From Lepisosteus oculatus (taxonomy: Eukaryota > Chordata > Actinopteri > Semionotiformes > Lepisosteidae), in assembly GCF_040954835.1 (NCBI RefSeq), contig NC_090708.1, positions 28,098,001-28,162,000 of the forward strand: a stretch of 64,000 bases of DNA. The letters run 5' to 3'. A program made the translations under genes and the position numbers. Under the pieces are notes generated by a model. It made no database searches and had not been told where the DNA came from. It saw only the letters and a list, made by a program, of their open reading frames with translations. This document shows, piece after piece, positions 11,566-24,298 of the stretch (its first letter is position 1; the number at the start of each line of letters is the position of its first letter).

Positions 11566-12675
11566 ATTTCAAAGGTCACTAGCTCATGTTCTGTTTTATT
11601 CTATGGGGGTATGACTCTCCTAAAATGATTTATTCAACACTGAGTTTATTTTTATTGAGATATTACACAACAGGAAATTGTTGTATATGTAAAGATGTAA
11701 CAGTATGTACGTAACTGATATAATTTAATGTAATGTATAACTAATGTATACATTAAGTAGTACAACAAAATTAAATGGGGAGTTCTCCCACATACAGTCA
11801 ATTACATTTTCACAGGAAAAGTGGGAAGCTACTTTTTAGAAGTGCCTGTAAAGGTTTGGTGAAAAGTGAATAATTTAGAGCCTCTGATCTCTGTGCTTTT
11901 ATATTTTCTCAGGTGTTAAATCTCAGTCTATTGAATGGAAAATAACCTTTTAAATGATTCCTTGAGGGATGAGTCATATTCTGAACCAAGTATTCTTAAG
12001 GGTTCTGTACCCATCTGTATGAAATAATTTTCAACTTTCTTCGTTGTTGATGGATTGTAACTGTGGACCGAAGGAATTCTATTGTCAGATGTTTTACTGA
12101 TGTTTGCAGAATTCTTGTCTGGGCAGGGATTTTCTGGATTTTGCAGTTAAAAATGTATTACTTACTGCTTTTTATTTTCAAAAGGCTGCACATTTGTTTA
12201 CTTATGATTAGAAAATTGCTACCATCATTCTAAATACATCTATTACATCTATACATCATCTACATTGTTTATACATGTTAAAATATTAATTCTTACAGTT
12301 ACAAGTTCTTTAAAAAGTCTAAATGGACTGCAGTGAACTCTTTCTCCCCAATGTCACCAGTACATACAATTAAATAGGAAAAAGTAAAGAGGGGAAAAAA
12401 ACCCACAATGTTTCAGCTGTGGAGCCTTTTTCAGGTGAGTGACACTTGTTCCTTTGCAGTCTATGCATGCTGACACAGCTAACTACCTGAACTTCTACAA
12501 ATAAATAGGACCAACTATACACTGTCATTTTCTTATCTTGGTATTTATATTTCAGAGATCTCAGAGAAACTGTGAACAAGCTCCATCACATAAGAATAGT
12601 GTCATACAATATATAATTTATGGAAAAATTAACTTTGTTCTTATGAGGGAGTGAACATAGCCATTTGTACCTAAA

Positions 12676-13644
12676 CTATTGACTTATGCTGACAGTATTC
12701 TTTACACTGTGGGGAGCGTGGAATCTAAAGTATCGCTGAGCTGCTGCCTTTATTTTTTCATTCCTTAAGCTATAAATGATGGGGTTGAGCAAAGGGGTTA
12801 GGAAATTGTACACAGACCCAATGAAAATGCGTCCTTCTGGGTGGATGTTTTCTACTCTTAAACTAATATACACCACAGCAGCAGACACATAGTAAAAAAA
12901 TACCACTGTCATGTGTGAAGAACACATTGAGAAAGCCTTTTTATGGCTCTCCACAGTTTTCAGTTTCATTACTGATGTTATAATTCTGCAGTACGTCCAT
13001 AAGACATAGAAAGAGGCGACATAGATTGAAAACATGGCAAGAAAAAGAGCAACATTTGCTTGAGCTGTAATGTCGCCACAGGCTAATGCCATTACAGTGG
13101 GATAATCACAAACAATATGTAGGATAAAGTTTGATTTACAGTATGGAAACATACTTGCCAATATTATTGATGGAAGAGGTGCAAGAATTCCCAGCACCCA
13201 GACTGTGACAGTCATTATGAGACAGACCTTGGTGTTGATGATGGTGTTGTAATGCAAAGGCTTTACAATTGCTGTATATCTGTCATAAGACATAGCTGCT
13301 AAAAGAAATCCTTCAGCAGCAGGCAATGTCATGAAAAAATACATCTGTGCAAAACAACCTGAGAAAGAGATGGTGTTGTCACGACACAAAAGAATTGCCA
13401 GCAACTTTGGTATGACAGTACACGTCAGCAGAATATCTAGGAGACTTAAGTTCCACAGGAAGAAATACATGGGTGTGTGGAGCCTATGATCCAGGGCGAC
13501 TAACAGCACAATCAGCAGATTACCCAGGATGGTGACAAGGAAGAGGAAGAGGAAGAAGATGAAGAGCGCAGTGTAGTGCTCCTGCAGGCCAGGCAATCCC
13601 ACAATGATGAATTCATAATGCAGAGTTCTATTGGAATCACTCAT
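12676..13644 (-). CDS. Olfactory receptor 1 (intronless coding exon)
   Basis: A 322-residue seven-transmembrane odorant receptor, which would couple odour binding to the olfactory G protein in the cilia of sensory neurons. Visible family marks: an N-terminal NRT glycosylation site, GN in TM1, LHTPMYFFL at the TM2 entry, SYDRYTAIVKPLHY at the TM3 end, CDY in extracellular loop 2, KAFSMCSSHM at TM6 and PLLNPIIYSLRN in TM7. The length is typical and the frame is intact. The ATG at 13644 lies 87 bases inside a splice acceptor (TTCTTTCAG ending at 13732) shared with the two sister genes. Upstream exon and promoter: see 15631-15770. The ligand and exact subfamily are unknown. Confidence 0.95.
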   Translation of the reverse strand: MSDSNRTLHYEFIIVGLPGLQEHYTALFIFFLFLFLVTILGNLLIVLLVALDHRLHTPMYFFLWNLSLLDILLTCTVIPKLLAILLCRDNTISFSGCFAQMYFFMTLPAAEGFLLAAMSYDRYTAIVKPLHYNTIINTKVCLIMTVTVWVLGILAPLPSIILASMFPYCKSNFILHIVCDYPTVMALACGDITAQANVALFLAMFSIYVASFYVLWTYCRIITSVMKLKTVESHKKAFSMCSSHMTVVFFYYVSAAVVYISLRVENIHPEGRIFIGSVYNFLTPLLNPIIYSLRNEKIKAAAQRYFRFHAPHSVKNTVSISQ

Positions 13645-14324
13645 GGCTCAGTGTCTCAAAAGTCACACAAAACAGGAGATGTAAATGCTTATACAGTGGA
13701 TTTGTTTTAGTTTGGAAAAAATCCACAGAATCTGAAAGAATAATACTGTTCAAGTTAGAACATTATTTTTTATTTAACTGAACTTAACATAATAGGGCTC
13801 TCATATGTTAAAATGTTATAATCATAGTACTGTAGTATATGTTATTACAGTTAGTGGTACAGTATATGTTTTGCCCTTCCAAAAATGTATAGATAATTTG
13901 TAAAAAAATGTATAAAAACTTTGTGTATAAAAACTTTAGGATCAATAATTTTCTGAAGACAAGGATGTATATTCATTGGCTTTGAAACCGAATAAATCAT
14001 TTCTTTCTTTAAAGGCAACATTGAACTTAAAAGTCCACATAAATTCGTATTTGTTTAACAGTTATGCCATAAAATGAACTCTTTTTACTCTTGTGCCATG
14101 TGCTTTCAAGTTTCAAATCAATGTGTTCTGAAACACATCATTAAAAATCTACTCTAAAATATTCTTGTTTGTATTGTATCAAAAAAAGCTTGATATCCAC
14201 AGATACAGTATATATCACAGTGAAAAAAGACAAAATACAAATTATTTTAAGAGACTACAGTATAAATTAAACTATCATTTATATATCCAGATGATTCGTT
14301 TAAAATTTTTGAAACAGTCCAGAG

Positions 14325-14580
14325 AAAGTAGATCATGAAACAGGACAACGATCCAAAATACACTAGTAAATCTCTGATTGAATGGCTGAAAAAGAAATGA
14401 ATCAGGGTTTTAGAATAGCCACGTCAAAACCCAGACCTTGGCCCCTTTTGAGAAGCTTTGTCAAGACCTAAAGATAGCTGTGTGCAAATGCCCTCAAACA
14501 TCACAAAGCTGAAGCAGTTTTGTAAGGAGGAGACCAGAATCCCTCCCAGGTGATGTGAAAGACTCATAAATTCTAACAGG
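14325..14580 (+). pseudogene. Tc1-like transposase C-terminal remnant
   Basis: Translation with a few stops gives QDNDPKYTSKSLIEWLKKK, then VLEWPRQNPDL and PSNITKLKQFCKEE, the order seen around the second and third catalytic residues of Tc1-like transposases. The catalytic Glu region is broken. The remnant lies in the intron of olfactory receptor 1, on the opposite strand. The downstream text, up to CTTTTTCACAC at about 14650, resembles a decayed Tc1-type end. Confidence 0.75.
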
Positions 14581-15630
14581 AAACATTTACTTCAAGTATT
14601 GCTGCTTAAGGGGGTACCACATATTACTGAATTACTGCACTTACTTTTTCACACAAGTCTAATTAATGATGGCTGATTTTTTGTTTCATAATGACAAAAT
14701 GTGTATTTGTTACCTGTCACATGATATAAGATTAATCTACTGTTAGGTCTAGATGAAGGTCAGATACAGGTATGTCTTAATATGTAAAACCATAGAAACT
14801 TAAAGTGGTGTATTTTTTTACATCATATACTATACTGACATTTTGTATTATTTGTATATATCACAGTATATTAAATTTATGTTAATAATAAAAGTCGAAA
14901 TAACATTTAGTGTAGAGCCACTTTAGGAAACATTCCATATTGATAGTGGATTTAAAGAAGATAGTACAAAAGGTTAAATGAAGCTATCATTTCAATAATA
15001 TTTAACACACCACAGATACCTCCTATCTATCTTTTTGGGGCAGTGAAAAGATACATTTGGCATGCTGAATACTACCGTTTTATTGTGTAGCTACTTCACT
15101 ACAGACTTTAATTTTGACATGCATTCTGAATGGCAACATCTGTAACAGCATCAAATCTGTAATGTGACAAAAATATTTTTTAAGAACAAAAAACATATGA
15201 ACATTATATTTACATAATACACTGCAGTACTTTGAAAAATACTTCATTAAGAGCATGTATGCTGAGACTGAAAGCCTGAAAAAAGTCAATACCTTATGTT
15301 TATGAAAGCCAAGCACTTACAAGAGTTATCTGCTATGATTCTGTCTTTTCAAGCACTACAGGGTCTGATTATCCAAAAGCACTGTGTGCCTGTAAGATGA
15401 AGGATTGAATATTCTTGAAGAAGGAGTAAATTCATAAGTAATATGACATAATCCTTATATCCTTGTACAACCTGAAGTCAAATGAGAAAGTAGTGTTCAT
15501 TTCAGAACCTAGTTTCTTTGAAATTTTCAAGAGTAATGTATTTGGTACATTATATTCAATATACAAACTAGTAATAAGATACTGTACATTCCAAATCTGT
15601 TACATAGAAATTATTTGTATTAACACATAC

Positions 15631-15770
15631 CTGTGACTTCCAGCACAAAACACAACTGCTGGGCAAGCAACTCTCCCTCTCATTTCAGCTGCTCTGTTTT
15701 TATGGGGAGCTCTTCACAGTGACCCCAGAGGCCATGGACTGGAGTAGCTCTACCTCCTATTAGTCCGGAG
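15631..15770 (-). promoter_or_regulatory. Promoter and non-coding exon 1 of olfactory receptor 1
   Basis: Minus strand, 5' to 3': a TAAT core (near 15759), the block CCTCTGGGGTC (15731-15721; a weak fit to an O/E-type site), a TATA-like CATAAAAA (15704-15697), and then a short exon ending with CACAG|GTATGTG at 15631. The same parts in the same order lie upstream of the other two receptors. The coding exon acceptor is 1.9 kb downstream. O/E and homeodomain sites are known features of odorant receptor promoters. Confidence 0.6.
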
Positions 15771-16664
15771 AGACAGAAAGGGAGCAGGCCCAAAGGGTGA
15801 ACAGAAAACTGTACCACTTCATTAACATACACTGTTAAACAGCATAAAACTTAGTAAAAATTATTTAAGTCTCTGACATATTAAGACACTTTGAAACAAT
15901 TCATTTAGGAAAACACAAACCTATGCATTAATACAGCTTTTATCCCTGAAGTGTAGAGAAAGCTTTAGAGCTTGGTTGCTATGATTTTAATATTGAAAAA
16001 TAAATAGGAGTATGTCCAAAAATACACCTAAGAAGATCGGCAAAAGCTAGACCAGGGTGGGTGGAATGTAAAGAGCGTGAAGTTTAAGTAGTCTCCAGAT
16101 GTGATACCTCCTAACATTTGTGGGATGAGATGGTAATGTCTGTGGCATCCAGGGCTAAGAAACCACTGAATAGGCACATGTAGTATATCCAGATTGCACA
16201 AGAGGAAGATATAGAAATCCCACAAGACAGCATCTACTATACAACCTGGTTCAAAGCATTAGGTATAAATATACAGCTTGTTTTACATCATATTGCATCC
16301 AGTGGTTGCTACAGATGCTTCTAGCTTGTAACTTCCAATGGCGATAATGGAGATAGAGAGTTATAGAGATAACTCTATGGATGAAAAATGTTAATTAGCT
16401 TAATTTATCAATCAATTTAAACAAAATGAAGTGTGCATTAAGATATTACTTTTGTATGTTCATCCCATTTTTAATTAAAATACAGTGATTTAAACTACTG
16501 AGAAAATGGGGAGCAATAATTCAATGGATTCATTCACAAATGGGAGAAATAACTTTAAACATAGCCTTTAAGACTTCCCTAGTTGTTTCCAGCTGTGGGA
16601 AAAATCTTAAAGGAAAGATGAGTGAGAAACATCGGTAGTAAAGGATTATCAATCAATCAATCAA

Positions 16665-17420
16665 GGTCTATTTATCAATGCACAAACAGTTAAGTACACA
16701 GCGGTGTTGTCGAGGTGTCCCTCGTTAAGAGGGATAGAAGAGTAGAAGGACATACATTTTTAGAGATTAGGTTAGGATTATGATACCATAAATTATACAA
16801 TTGCTATTTACAATACAGTACAGATTGTGCAAATGTAATACAAGGATAGGAAGTATTTAGCGCAGTTTATATGTGTCCTGAGAGTTCAAAGTGACAGGAG
16901 GGTGCCAATGCACCCTATTACTTCAAGTGGTTGCCTATTTGCCAGATGCCGTTTGGGTAATTGCAGGTGTATGCTGTGGTTGGCATTTTAACAGTATTAC
17001 TGACTGGGGGAAGAAGCTGTTACGAAACCTGGTGGTCTTGGTCTGTATAATTCGGTATTGTTTTCCAGATGGTACTAGAAAGAACAAGTTGTGGTAAGGG
17101 TGACTCAGGGGTCCCTGAGGATAGAACTGGCCTTTTTGAGGTGTCTAACAGAGTAGATATTCTCAATGTTCGGTAGCACGCAGCCGGTAGTGTTTTGATC
17201 CACTTTCACCACGCTCTGGAGTACCTAGTGCACTGGGGCGGAGCAATTACCATACCAGGCAGTGATGCAGCCAGTTAGGATGCTTTCAGTGGTGCACCTG
17301 AAGGTTGAAAAGGATATGCCGAACTTCTTTAGTCTGCGGAGAAAGAATAGGCGCTGCCATGCTATCCTGGCTACGTTGGTATGGTGGGTTCAGGTTAGAT
17401 CATGTGTTGTCGACACCTAG
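16665..17420 (-). mobile_element. LINE 3' remnant (CR1/L2/Rex-type C-terminal region)
   Basis: On the minus strand broken frames give AWQRLFFLRRLKKFGIS, ESILTGCITAWYGNC and later NIENIYSVRHLKKASSIL. These recall the region after RT in common fish LINEs. No RT motif remains. The exact clade is uncertain. Several stops and frame changes show that it is old. Confidence 0.55.
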
Positions 17421-17439
17421 GAATAGGCTGGGCAAATGC

Positions 17440-18514
17440 TTTTTTTTAAAAGAAATAAAAAATTAGATATAATGATATGTTCCCGCTTAACTTAGACATT
17501 GCATGACTTTAAAACCTATAAAAACAGGTTTCGAGAGTTAATAACCACTTTTTATGCGCTAAAAACTGGTGATTTTTCTTCCTCGTGATCAGCTCCGAAT
17601 CTTTGTGTACGCTGTAAGATTTTTACTTCTTAATTAAATGTTCAGAATACATGAATTTCTTAAAGACAACACATGTTTTGAAGATAAAAAATCCCATTCT
17701 TTTCTCTTCCTGTTGTGTGAAACTGATCAGCAGGTCTTTTTTCCCAATCAGAGGTTCTGAAAATAGCGAACTGCCCACTGCGCTCCGTCAGAGGGGGAGG
17801 CGGCACTGAGAGAGGGAGGAGGAGCGGAGCTCAGTATTGCACAATGGCTGTTCTATAGCGTGGAGTGCAAATGGCTCCAATTGCATCTGCATTCATAAGT
17901 GTTTAAAATTAAACAACCTAAACATAAATCATTTTCTTTTACTTCTAAGTCCCTTAATTAGACAAAGCAGGAACTTGTTGTACTTTCTAATGACTTTACA
18001 GGTGGAAAGATTACAGATTTTAATAGTCTTTAATTTTGTTATACATTTTAGAAACGTTTCATCTATACAAACACCACAAAACTATTCTCGATTGTATTTC
18101 TGAAAGTTATGTTACACTTAGTTCATTATTTTAAATACATCTAATTAAGAAAGTAAGGTGTTAGCATAAATTATTAATAATCAATTATATTAAATGTAGC
18201 ACTGTAATAAATTGTTGCACTTTTCCCTGCATTTTGTAAAAATATATTTTCATTGTTCAGATATACTTTAAATCTGACAATCATAAAATAAATTAAACAC
18301 AAAATTAAAGAAAAATAGGGTAAAATATAATTCAAAATATTTTGCTAACAATGTTAACAGTTAATAAAAATAAAATGTATTAACTAAGGAATAGGATGGC
18401 ACAATTGTTAGTATGCTTTTTGTTTTCATAAATACAACAGTAGCACCGGATGTCTCAGTGGTTTTCAAAATTAAATTATGCATGCAAACCTGTGAACTAC
18501 AAAGATATCTAAGA
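17440..18514 (+). mobile_element. Partial copy of the CAGATGCAGCC transposon family
   Basis: Segments match other copies: 17510-17640 resembles 37740-37870 and 59960-60100; 17920-18110 matches 53100-53340 in inverted orientation; 18230-18500 resembles 40970-41280. No terminal repeats are seen here, so it is a fragment. It contains no coding sequence. Confidence 0.6.
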
Positions 18515-18519
18515 TACTA

Positions 18520-18850
18520 TCCATTTATAATTGTGGCAAAGTGGTTAGCATTGCTGTCTTCCAGCACTGGGGCCCTAGGTTCCATCCCTTCAGTCCTGTG
18601 TGTGTGGGGTTTGCATGTTCTCTCTGGGTTTAGTGGTTTCTCTCCATATGTGTGATATGATTCCCTCTCGCACTCCAAAACATACTGGTAGGTTAATTGT
18701 CTTATGGGAAAATTGGCCCTGGTGTGTGTGTGTGTGTTTATGTCTGTCTGTCCTGTGATGGACTGGCGTGTATTCTGCCTTGTGTCCGTTGCTTAATTGC
18801 ATAGGCTCCAAATCCTCTGTATTGGATAAAGAGATTAGAAAATGGATGGA
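18520..18850 (+). mobile_element. tRNA-derived SINE with LINE-like tail
   Basis: It begins with a tRNA-like head (GGTTAGCATTGCTGTC, then GGTTCCATCCC as a degraded B box). It continues with GTTTGCATGTTCTC, a GT-rich stretch, TGATGGACTGGCGTGT and a tail GAAAATGGATGGA. This layout is a very common fish SINE type. It lies within sequence of the DNA transposon family (18230-18514). Confidence 0.7.
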
Positions 18851-18996
18851 AGTAAAGATACTGTGTGGATGGAACTATACACAGTGTTAGAAACCCACTA
18901 TGAGATGGCAGCATCTCACTAAGGATAAATTATTTTATAGTGCTGGCTTAAGGAAACAGCCTTTCCACTTCTCTTGCACATCAGTATCCATACCTA

Positions 18997-20989
18997 CAGA
19001 TGCAGCCATTCAAAGTGAGCGGTACAGACAAGTACCGGAGGTAATTGACTGTGGCGTCGCGCATCATGACGCAAGATGACGCGGGGTACCGTGGTACGTG
19101 TTAGGTTGACCGACAGGGGCACTCGTGGTCCGTTGGTCTGTCACAGAAAGATTTACAGTACAGTAAACGTCTTTACTGTGCCCGTTGTAGATATTGAATT
19201 TTACCACTGAAGGGAAATCTTAGTAGCTGAGCATAAAAAGAATAGAAGCATACTGTAACGCATGTGAAGGCCATAAACGATATTAATTTTGGAACATAAA
19301 CATACAGTACTGTATATGGCTGGTATTGGTACTTTAAAGTAAAAAAAACATTATTATTGTTATAGAGAAACATGATCAGATTTTCCCTGGTTCAGAAAAA
19401 AAGATCTAAAGTGCTACACATAACTTTCTTAATTCGATGTATTTAAAGCAGTGAACTACTGAAGGTGTAACATAACATTCAGAAATACAATCACGTATTT
19501 GAAAAATAAAAACGATTACAATCTAATCCTTCCACGTTTGATCCCAAAATCCCAAGAAATATAAATCTAAACGGGTAGAAAGCTATGCTGAAAGTTTATT
19601 AAGATACTTAGAAGACAAAGAAACTATCAATTTATGTTGCATTAGCCTGATTATGATTAAAAAACACATATAATTAAACACGCGTTTGCGATTTAAATCA
19701 GAACACGATTTAAATCAATATAAATGTTTATATTGTAACGCATACTGTCCACCCTCCATTTCTCTATAAAAAATTACTTTATTGCACACACACACAATAG
19801 AAGCAGGAAGCAGAATCAGGGACCGTTGTCAGAAGGGAAGAAGGTGACTATTCATTGTTATCAAAAATGACTTAGAATCGATCATGTTGTGATATTTTGA
19901 AATACAAAAGTCAATTGATTGTCTATAATATTGCTATTCTATTTTTTCGAAGAAATGTTTGTTAAGAGGAAAGTCCAGCAATAGCTGGATTTGAACACAC
20001 AACCCAGGCGTTGGTAGTTGGGCACGTAGACCAGTAGGCTACAAGACAACTCGCATGAAGAGGGAGGTGAAACAGCCTTACACAGCCCTGTCGCAGTACA
20101 CAAATATAATCATATCGTTATTAAATTCTTTAGATACGCGATTCCATATTATATTAGCAGAAAAGCTTAAAACTACCACTTTTTCACACGCTATTTCACA
20201 TGCTAGTTAAGTACTTCGATGCTTAAAATCGTTAGGGAGAAATGGAATACCGGTGTGTATTTTTCCTTTAAAGTACCGATTCCTGGAATCTGACTGGCTG
20301 ACACGCTTCTGAAGTGGTTCCATAAAATCTGGTATACGGAAAAGAAAGCGTTGATACATACAAGTATCTTTTAATACAGTCTTTGCTGTGCTCTTGAGGA
20401 TCCTTGTGATATATTGAGCTCTAGTTGAATAATAAGTGACGCATTTTAAATCATTTTTGTAGATAGAAATTATGAAACGCCTGTTAAAAGCAAGGAAGTT
20501 TTTATGCCCGTTGAAGTAAAACAAAATGCCTGACAAAGTATGGCTTGGACAGATTCCAAGTGCTTGTGCAAATGTGCTAAAGAAATTATACTTTGAGTAT
20601 ACAGCTTGTCCAAAGTCATCCATTATTAATACTATTAGTAATATCTTCGGTTAAGTCTTTGATGCATAAATATTTCTGATAAAGGTAGGTTGTGTACTTT
20701 TGTCCAACTGAGCAATCTTGCTTTCATAAAATATACCAACATTTTAATGACTGATGATTAACATGCTGTAATACACAGTTCAAAATTAAAAGCTCAAATG
20801 CTATACATGAGAGGTTAAGCTCCCCCTGGCGGTTTTACAAGGTGACGCCGGATAGTTTCCGGCATGACGTCAATGACGCGCGATTAACTGCGTGATACTG
20901 CGTGACATCGTGTGACACCGCGTGATACCGCGACACGCCCACCGGGGTATGCCGCGAAATACCCCACCCATTTTGAATGGCTGCATCTG
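18997..20989 (+). mobile_element. Non-autonomous 2-kb transposon, TA-flanked
   Basis: 1993 bp. The ends are CAGATGCAGCCATTCAAA and its reverse complement, flanked by TA (18995-18996, 20990-20991). The left end (L type) matches the termini at 58658, 60372, 44176 and 55040. The right end (R type, with a GGTATTTCGCGG-like block) matches the left border of the 6-kb element at 38183, inverted. Inside, 19975-20050 holds a tRNA-like B box. 20207-20623 is an open frame whose N-terminal 50 codons recur in other copies (see findings). No transposase or BEN gene is present. Confidence 0.85.
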
Positions 20990-21949
20990 TAGTTAGTTAT
21001 TTAAAGAAATTGCTTCTTAATATAAACATCTTAATATGATGGCTCTGTGAATCAGCATCAGCTATGTTTGCCCATTCCTTCAACTCATGTGCATCCAACA
21101 CACAGTTCAATGCTAGAAACTACACAAAATCTGAAATACAATCCTCATTTCAGTATCTATGCAAATATACAGTCTGTTAACTTCATCATCTTCATCAAAA
21201 GTATGCCTAACCCCATTTGGAAGTGTTCTTGTTATCAGTGTATTCCTCAACTTTCCCAAAATTATCTTTTCGCTACCAACATCTATAGTCTTATATCCTG
21301 CAATAACTCAGCCAACACTTTAATCCCCAAAAGCTGCTTGTGTTAAATTCTTTAAATCACAAATATCATATGTAAATACTGGCCATTTAATACTCTGCAT
21401 TGTGGAATAATAATTTATTTTAAAGGGAACTAGAGAAACTAGGATCTAGAGAAATCAGGCTCAGGGCTTTGTAAGTAGTAAACAGACCCAAAGTAGGTAT
21501 GAGGAGATTGCAATAAGGCACCACAGTCAATGGAAAGGAAGAAAGGGTTAAGTGAAGGAATGTCAAGACTCAAAAAATACACAAGAAACACAGATATTAG
21601 AAGCATTTTTATTGCTAGTATGAGCGAAGCTTACTTTTAAACCTAATTTGTTCCAGATACAAATTGTGTGTATACATTTTAATTCAAGTGCAGAACAGCT
21701 TTGGACAGGATATTAACAAAAATTACACTAAACTGTAGAGAAATTCCTGTAATTACAGACCAAGACCAAAAATTAAATTTTGAGTATTTTTTGTATTGGT
21801 GTGAATGGTAGCTGTTTTAGACTGAGTGATAAGGGTATATATTCTTGCTATAATGAAAAAGAACAAACTTTGAGATATATAAATAATCTTAAAGCTAAAA
21901 CATATCAGAAAAAAAGTCTGACACTAGAATGATGATAATCTGACACTCT
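20990..21949. other. No recognised feature
   Basis: AT-rich sequence between the 2-kb transposon and the 3' flank of receptor unit 2. I see no convincing gene or known repeat. Confidence 0.5.
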
Positions 21950-23332
21950 CCAATTTAATTATTGCTGTTTCCACTTCATATTGCCAATAGCAGGAACTTT
22001 GTTTACAGTGTTAAAATGATTAAATATTTGTACCTATTTAAGTGCTGGGTACTAAAAGTGGGATTAATATTACAAACTTTATTTTCATTTTTTTTCCCTC
22101 TAAGTCATAGTCATCACTGCTGTGTGGAACTCTGCATAAAAACATGTCATGCCCAAGGTCTGTAAATGATATGTGTGATGACATCAGAATGGAATGCTTT
22201 CTAGGTTCAAGTGGTCACCAATTCACGTTCTTTCTGTAGGAATATTTTTTTTCAGGAAGAGTGGTAAACTTTAGATGTGCCTGTAAAGTTTTGGTGAATG
22301 GTGAATGACTTAGAACCTGTGATCTCTGTGCTTGGATTTTATATTTTCGCATGAGGTAAATCTTGATCTACTAAAAAATATATAATATTATCCTTGAAGG
22401 ATGAGTCATATTCTAGACTGGGTATTCTTATAGGTTCCGGACTCATCTACAGAAAGTCATTTTGTTCAGTACTTTGTTGTTGATGGTCTAGAAACTGTTT
22501 ACGGAAGGGATTCTGTTGTCAGATTTCTACTGATGTTGGCAGCATTCATGTCTATGGAGATGTTTTCTGGATTTTGCAGTTAAAAAGTGATTCAAATGGC
22601 TGCACTTTACTTATGATATACATTATACATTTATTATTGGTCTAAATACATCTATTCTTGCATATTTTATATGTTAGAAATACTCTTATCATTGTGCTAA
22701 ATCATTTACTGTTTCCCAGTAACCTTAAAAAAATGTAATATTAAGGACAGGATATTGTAGTATTAGTTTATATCAGTACATATCACTAAACAGGGTCCAC
22801 TGTACACTGTCATTGTTTATCTTAATATTTATATTTTAGAGATATCTGCTTGATTAAATGTCTTTCTCAACATATATGTTTGGATTTTATTGTGCATCTT
22901 TATTTGGGTTTAATTGAACGTTATGCTCCATATAACTGTCGTAGAGGAAATCATCTTAATTATAATCTGTATTATAAAACATCTCATACAATTCCTGAAA
23001 AAGAAACTTGAAAACATAGATAAAACAATTTTGTGAAAGACCTCCTAAGTGTCATATAATATGACCATATTTCTTGATTTCTATTAGGGACTGAGGTTTG
23101 ACTTTGCTGATACTGTAACCTATTGACCTACCTTATGTTGACAGTATTGTGTCTATTTGCTAAAACCTTATATGTGAGTCATAAAAAACAGATTTGAAAA
23201 TATAGATAAACAATTTTGTGAACAAGCTCCATCATATAAGTATAGTTTCATACAGTATTTAATTTATGGACAAATTAACTTTGTTCCTATGAGAAGTGAG
23301 CATAGCCATTTCCCATACTGTAAACTATTGAC

Positions 23333-24298
23333 CTACTGTATGCTGACAGTATTCTTTACACTGTGGAGAGCCTGGAATCTAAAGTATCGATTAGTTGCTG
23401 CCTTTATTTTTTCATTCCTTAAGCTATAAATGATGGGGTTGAGCAAAGGAGTTAGGAAATTGTACACAGTGCCAATAAAAATGCGTCCTTCTGGGTGGAT
23501 ATTTTCCACTCTCAAACCAATATACACCACAGCAGCAGACACATAGTAAAGCAATACCACCATCACATGCGAAGAGCACATTGAGAAGGCCTTCTTACGG
23601 CTCTCCATAGTTTTCAATTTCATTACTGATGCTATAATTCTGCAGTATGTCCATAAGACATAGAGAAATGGGACATAAATTGCAAACATGGCAATTAAAA
23701 GGGTTAAATTGACTTGAGCTGTAATGTCACCGCAGGCTAATGCCATTACAGTGGAGTAATCACAGACCATGTGTAGGATAAGGTTTGATTTACAGTATGG
23801 AAACATACTTGCCAATACTATTGATGGAAGAGGAGCAAGAAAGCCCAGCCCCCAGACTGTGACAGTCATTATGATACAGACCTTGGTATTGATGATGGTG
23901 TTGTAATGTAAAGGCTTTACTAATGCAGCATATCGGTCATAAGCCATGGCTGCTACAAGGAATCCTTCAACAGCAGGCAATGAAATGAAAAAAAACATCT
24001 GTACAAAACAACCTGAGAAAGAGATGGTGTTGTCATGACGCAAAAGTACTGCTAGAAGCTTTGGTATTACAGTACTGGTTAGTAGAATATCTAGAAGACT
24101 TAAGTTCCACAAGAAGAAATACATGGGTGTGTGGAGCCTGTGGTCCAGAGCAACTAACACCAAGATGAGCATATTACCCATGATGATGGCCAGGAAGAGG
24201 ATCAGGAAGAAGATGAAGAGTGCAATGTAGTGCTCCTGCAGGCCTGGAAAACCCACAATGCTGAATTCATAGTGCAGGGTTCCATTGGAGTCACTCAT
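23333..24298 (-). CDS. Olfactory receptor 2 (intronless coding exon)
   Basis: 321 residues, intact, very similar to its two neighbours. Marks: NGT glycosylation site, GN in TM1, LHTPMYFFLW, MAYDRYAALVKPLHY at the TM3 end, CDYSTVMALACGD in loop 2, KAFSMCSSHV, PLLNPIIYSLRN. The TM3-end motif reads closer to the general odorant-receptor MAYDRY form than that of gene 1. The ATG at 24298 is 86 bases inside the shared splice acceptor (24385). The non-coding exon 1 donor is at 26326, giving an intron of about 1.9 kb. Expected to act in olfactory neuron cilia; the ligand is unknown. Confidence 0.95.
   Translation of the reverse strand: MSDSNGTLHYEFSIVGFPGLQEHYIALFIFFLILFLAIIMGNMLILVLVALDHRLHTPMYFFLWNLSLLDILLTSTVIPKLLAVLLRHDNTISFSGCFVQMFFFISLPAVEGFLVAAMAYDRYAALVKPLHYNTIINTKVCIIMTVTVWGLGFLAPLPSIVLASMFPYCKSNLILHMVCDYSTVMALACGDITAQVNLTLLIAMFAIYVPFLYVLWTYCRIIASVMKLKTMESRKKAFSMCSSHVMVVLLYYVSAAVVYIGLRVENIHPEGRIFIGTVYNFLTPLLNPIIYSLRNEKIKAATNRYFRFQALHSVKNTVSIQ

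Larger units (their letters stand above)
9770..16110. repeat. Tandem olfactory-receptor unit 1
   Basis: This segment matches 21950-26810 and 31250-35830 in order: a 3' flank (9800-10020 resembles 21960-22200; 11860-12060 resembles 22290-22510), the receptor coding exon, and the upstream exon and promoter. It is one of three tandem copies. The solo LTR (10056-11565) was inserted afterwards, within the 3' flank of this copy only. Confidence 0.75.

Noticed and set aside
19975..20050. Functional tRNA gene
   Set aside because: A and B boxes are recognisable but acceptor, anticodon and T stems do not pair well; no anticodon could be assigned.
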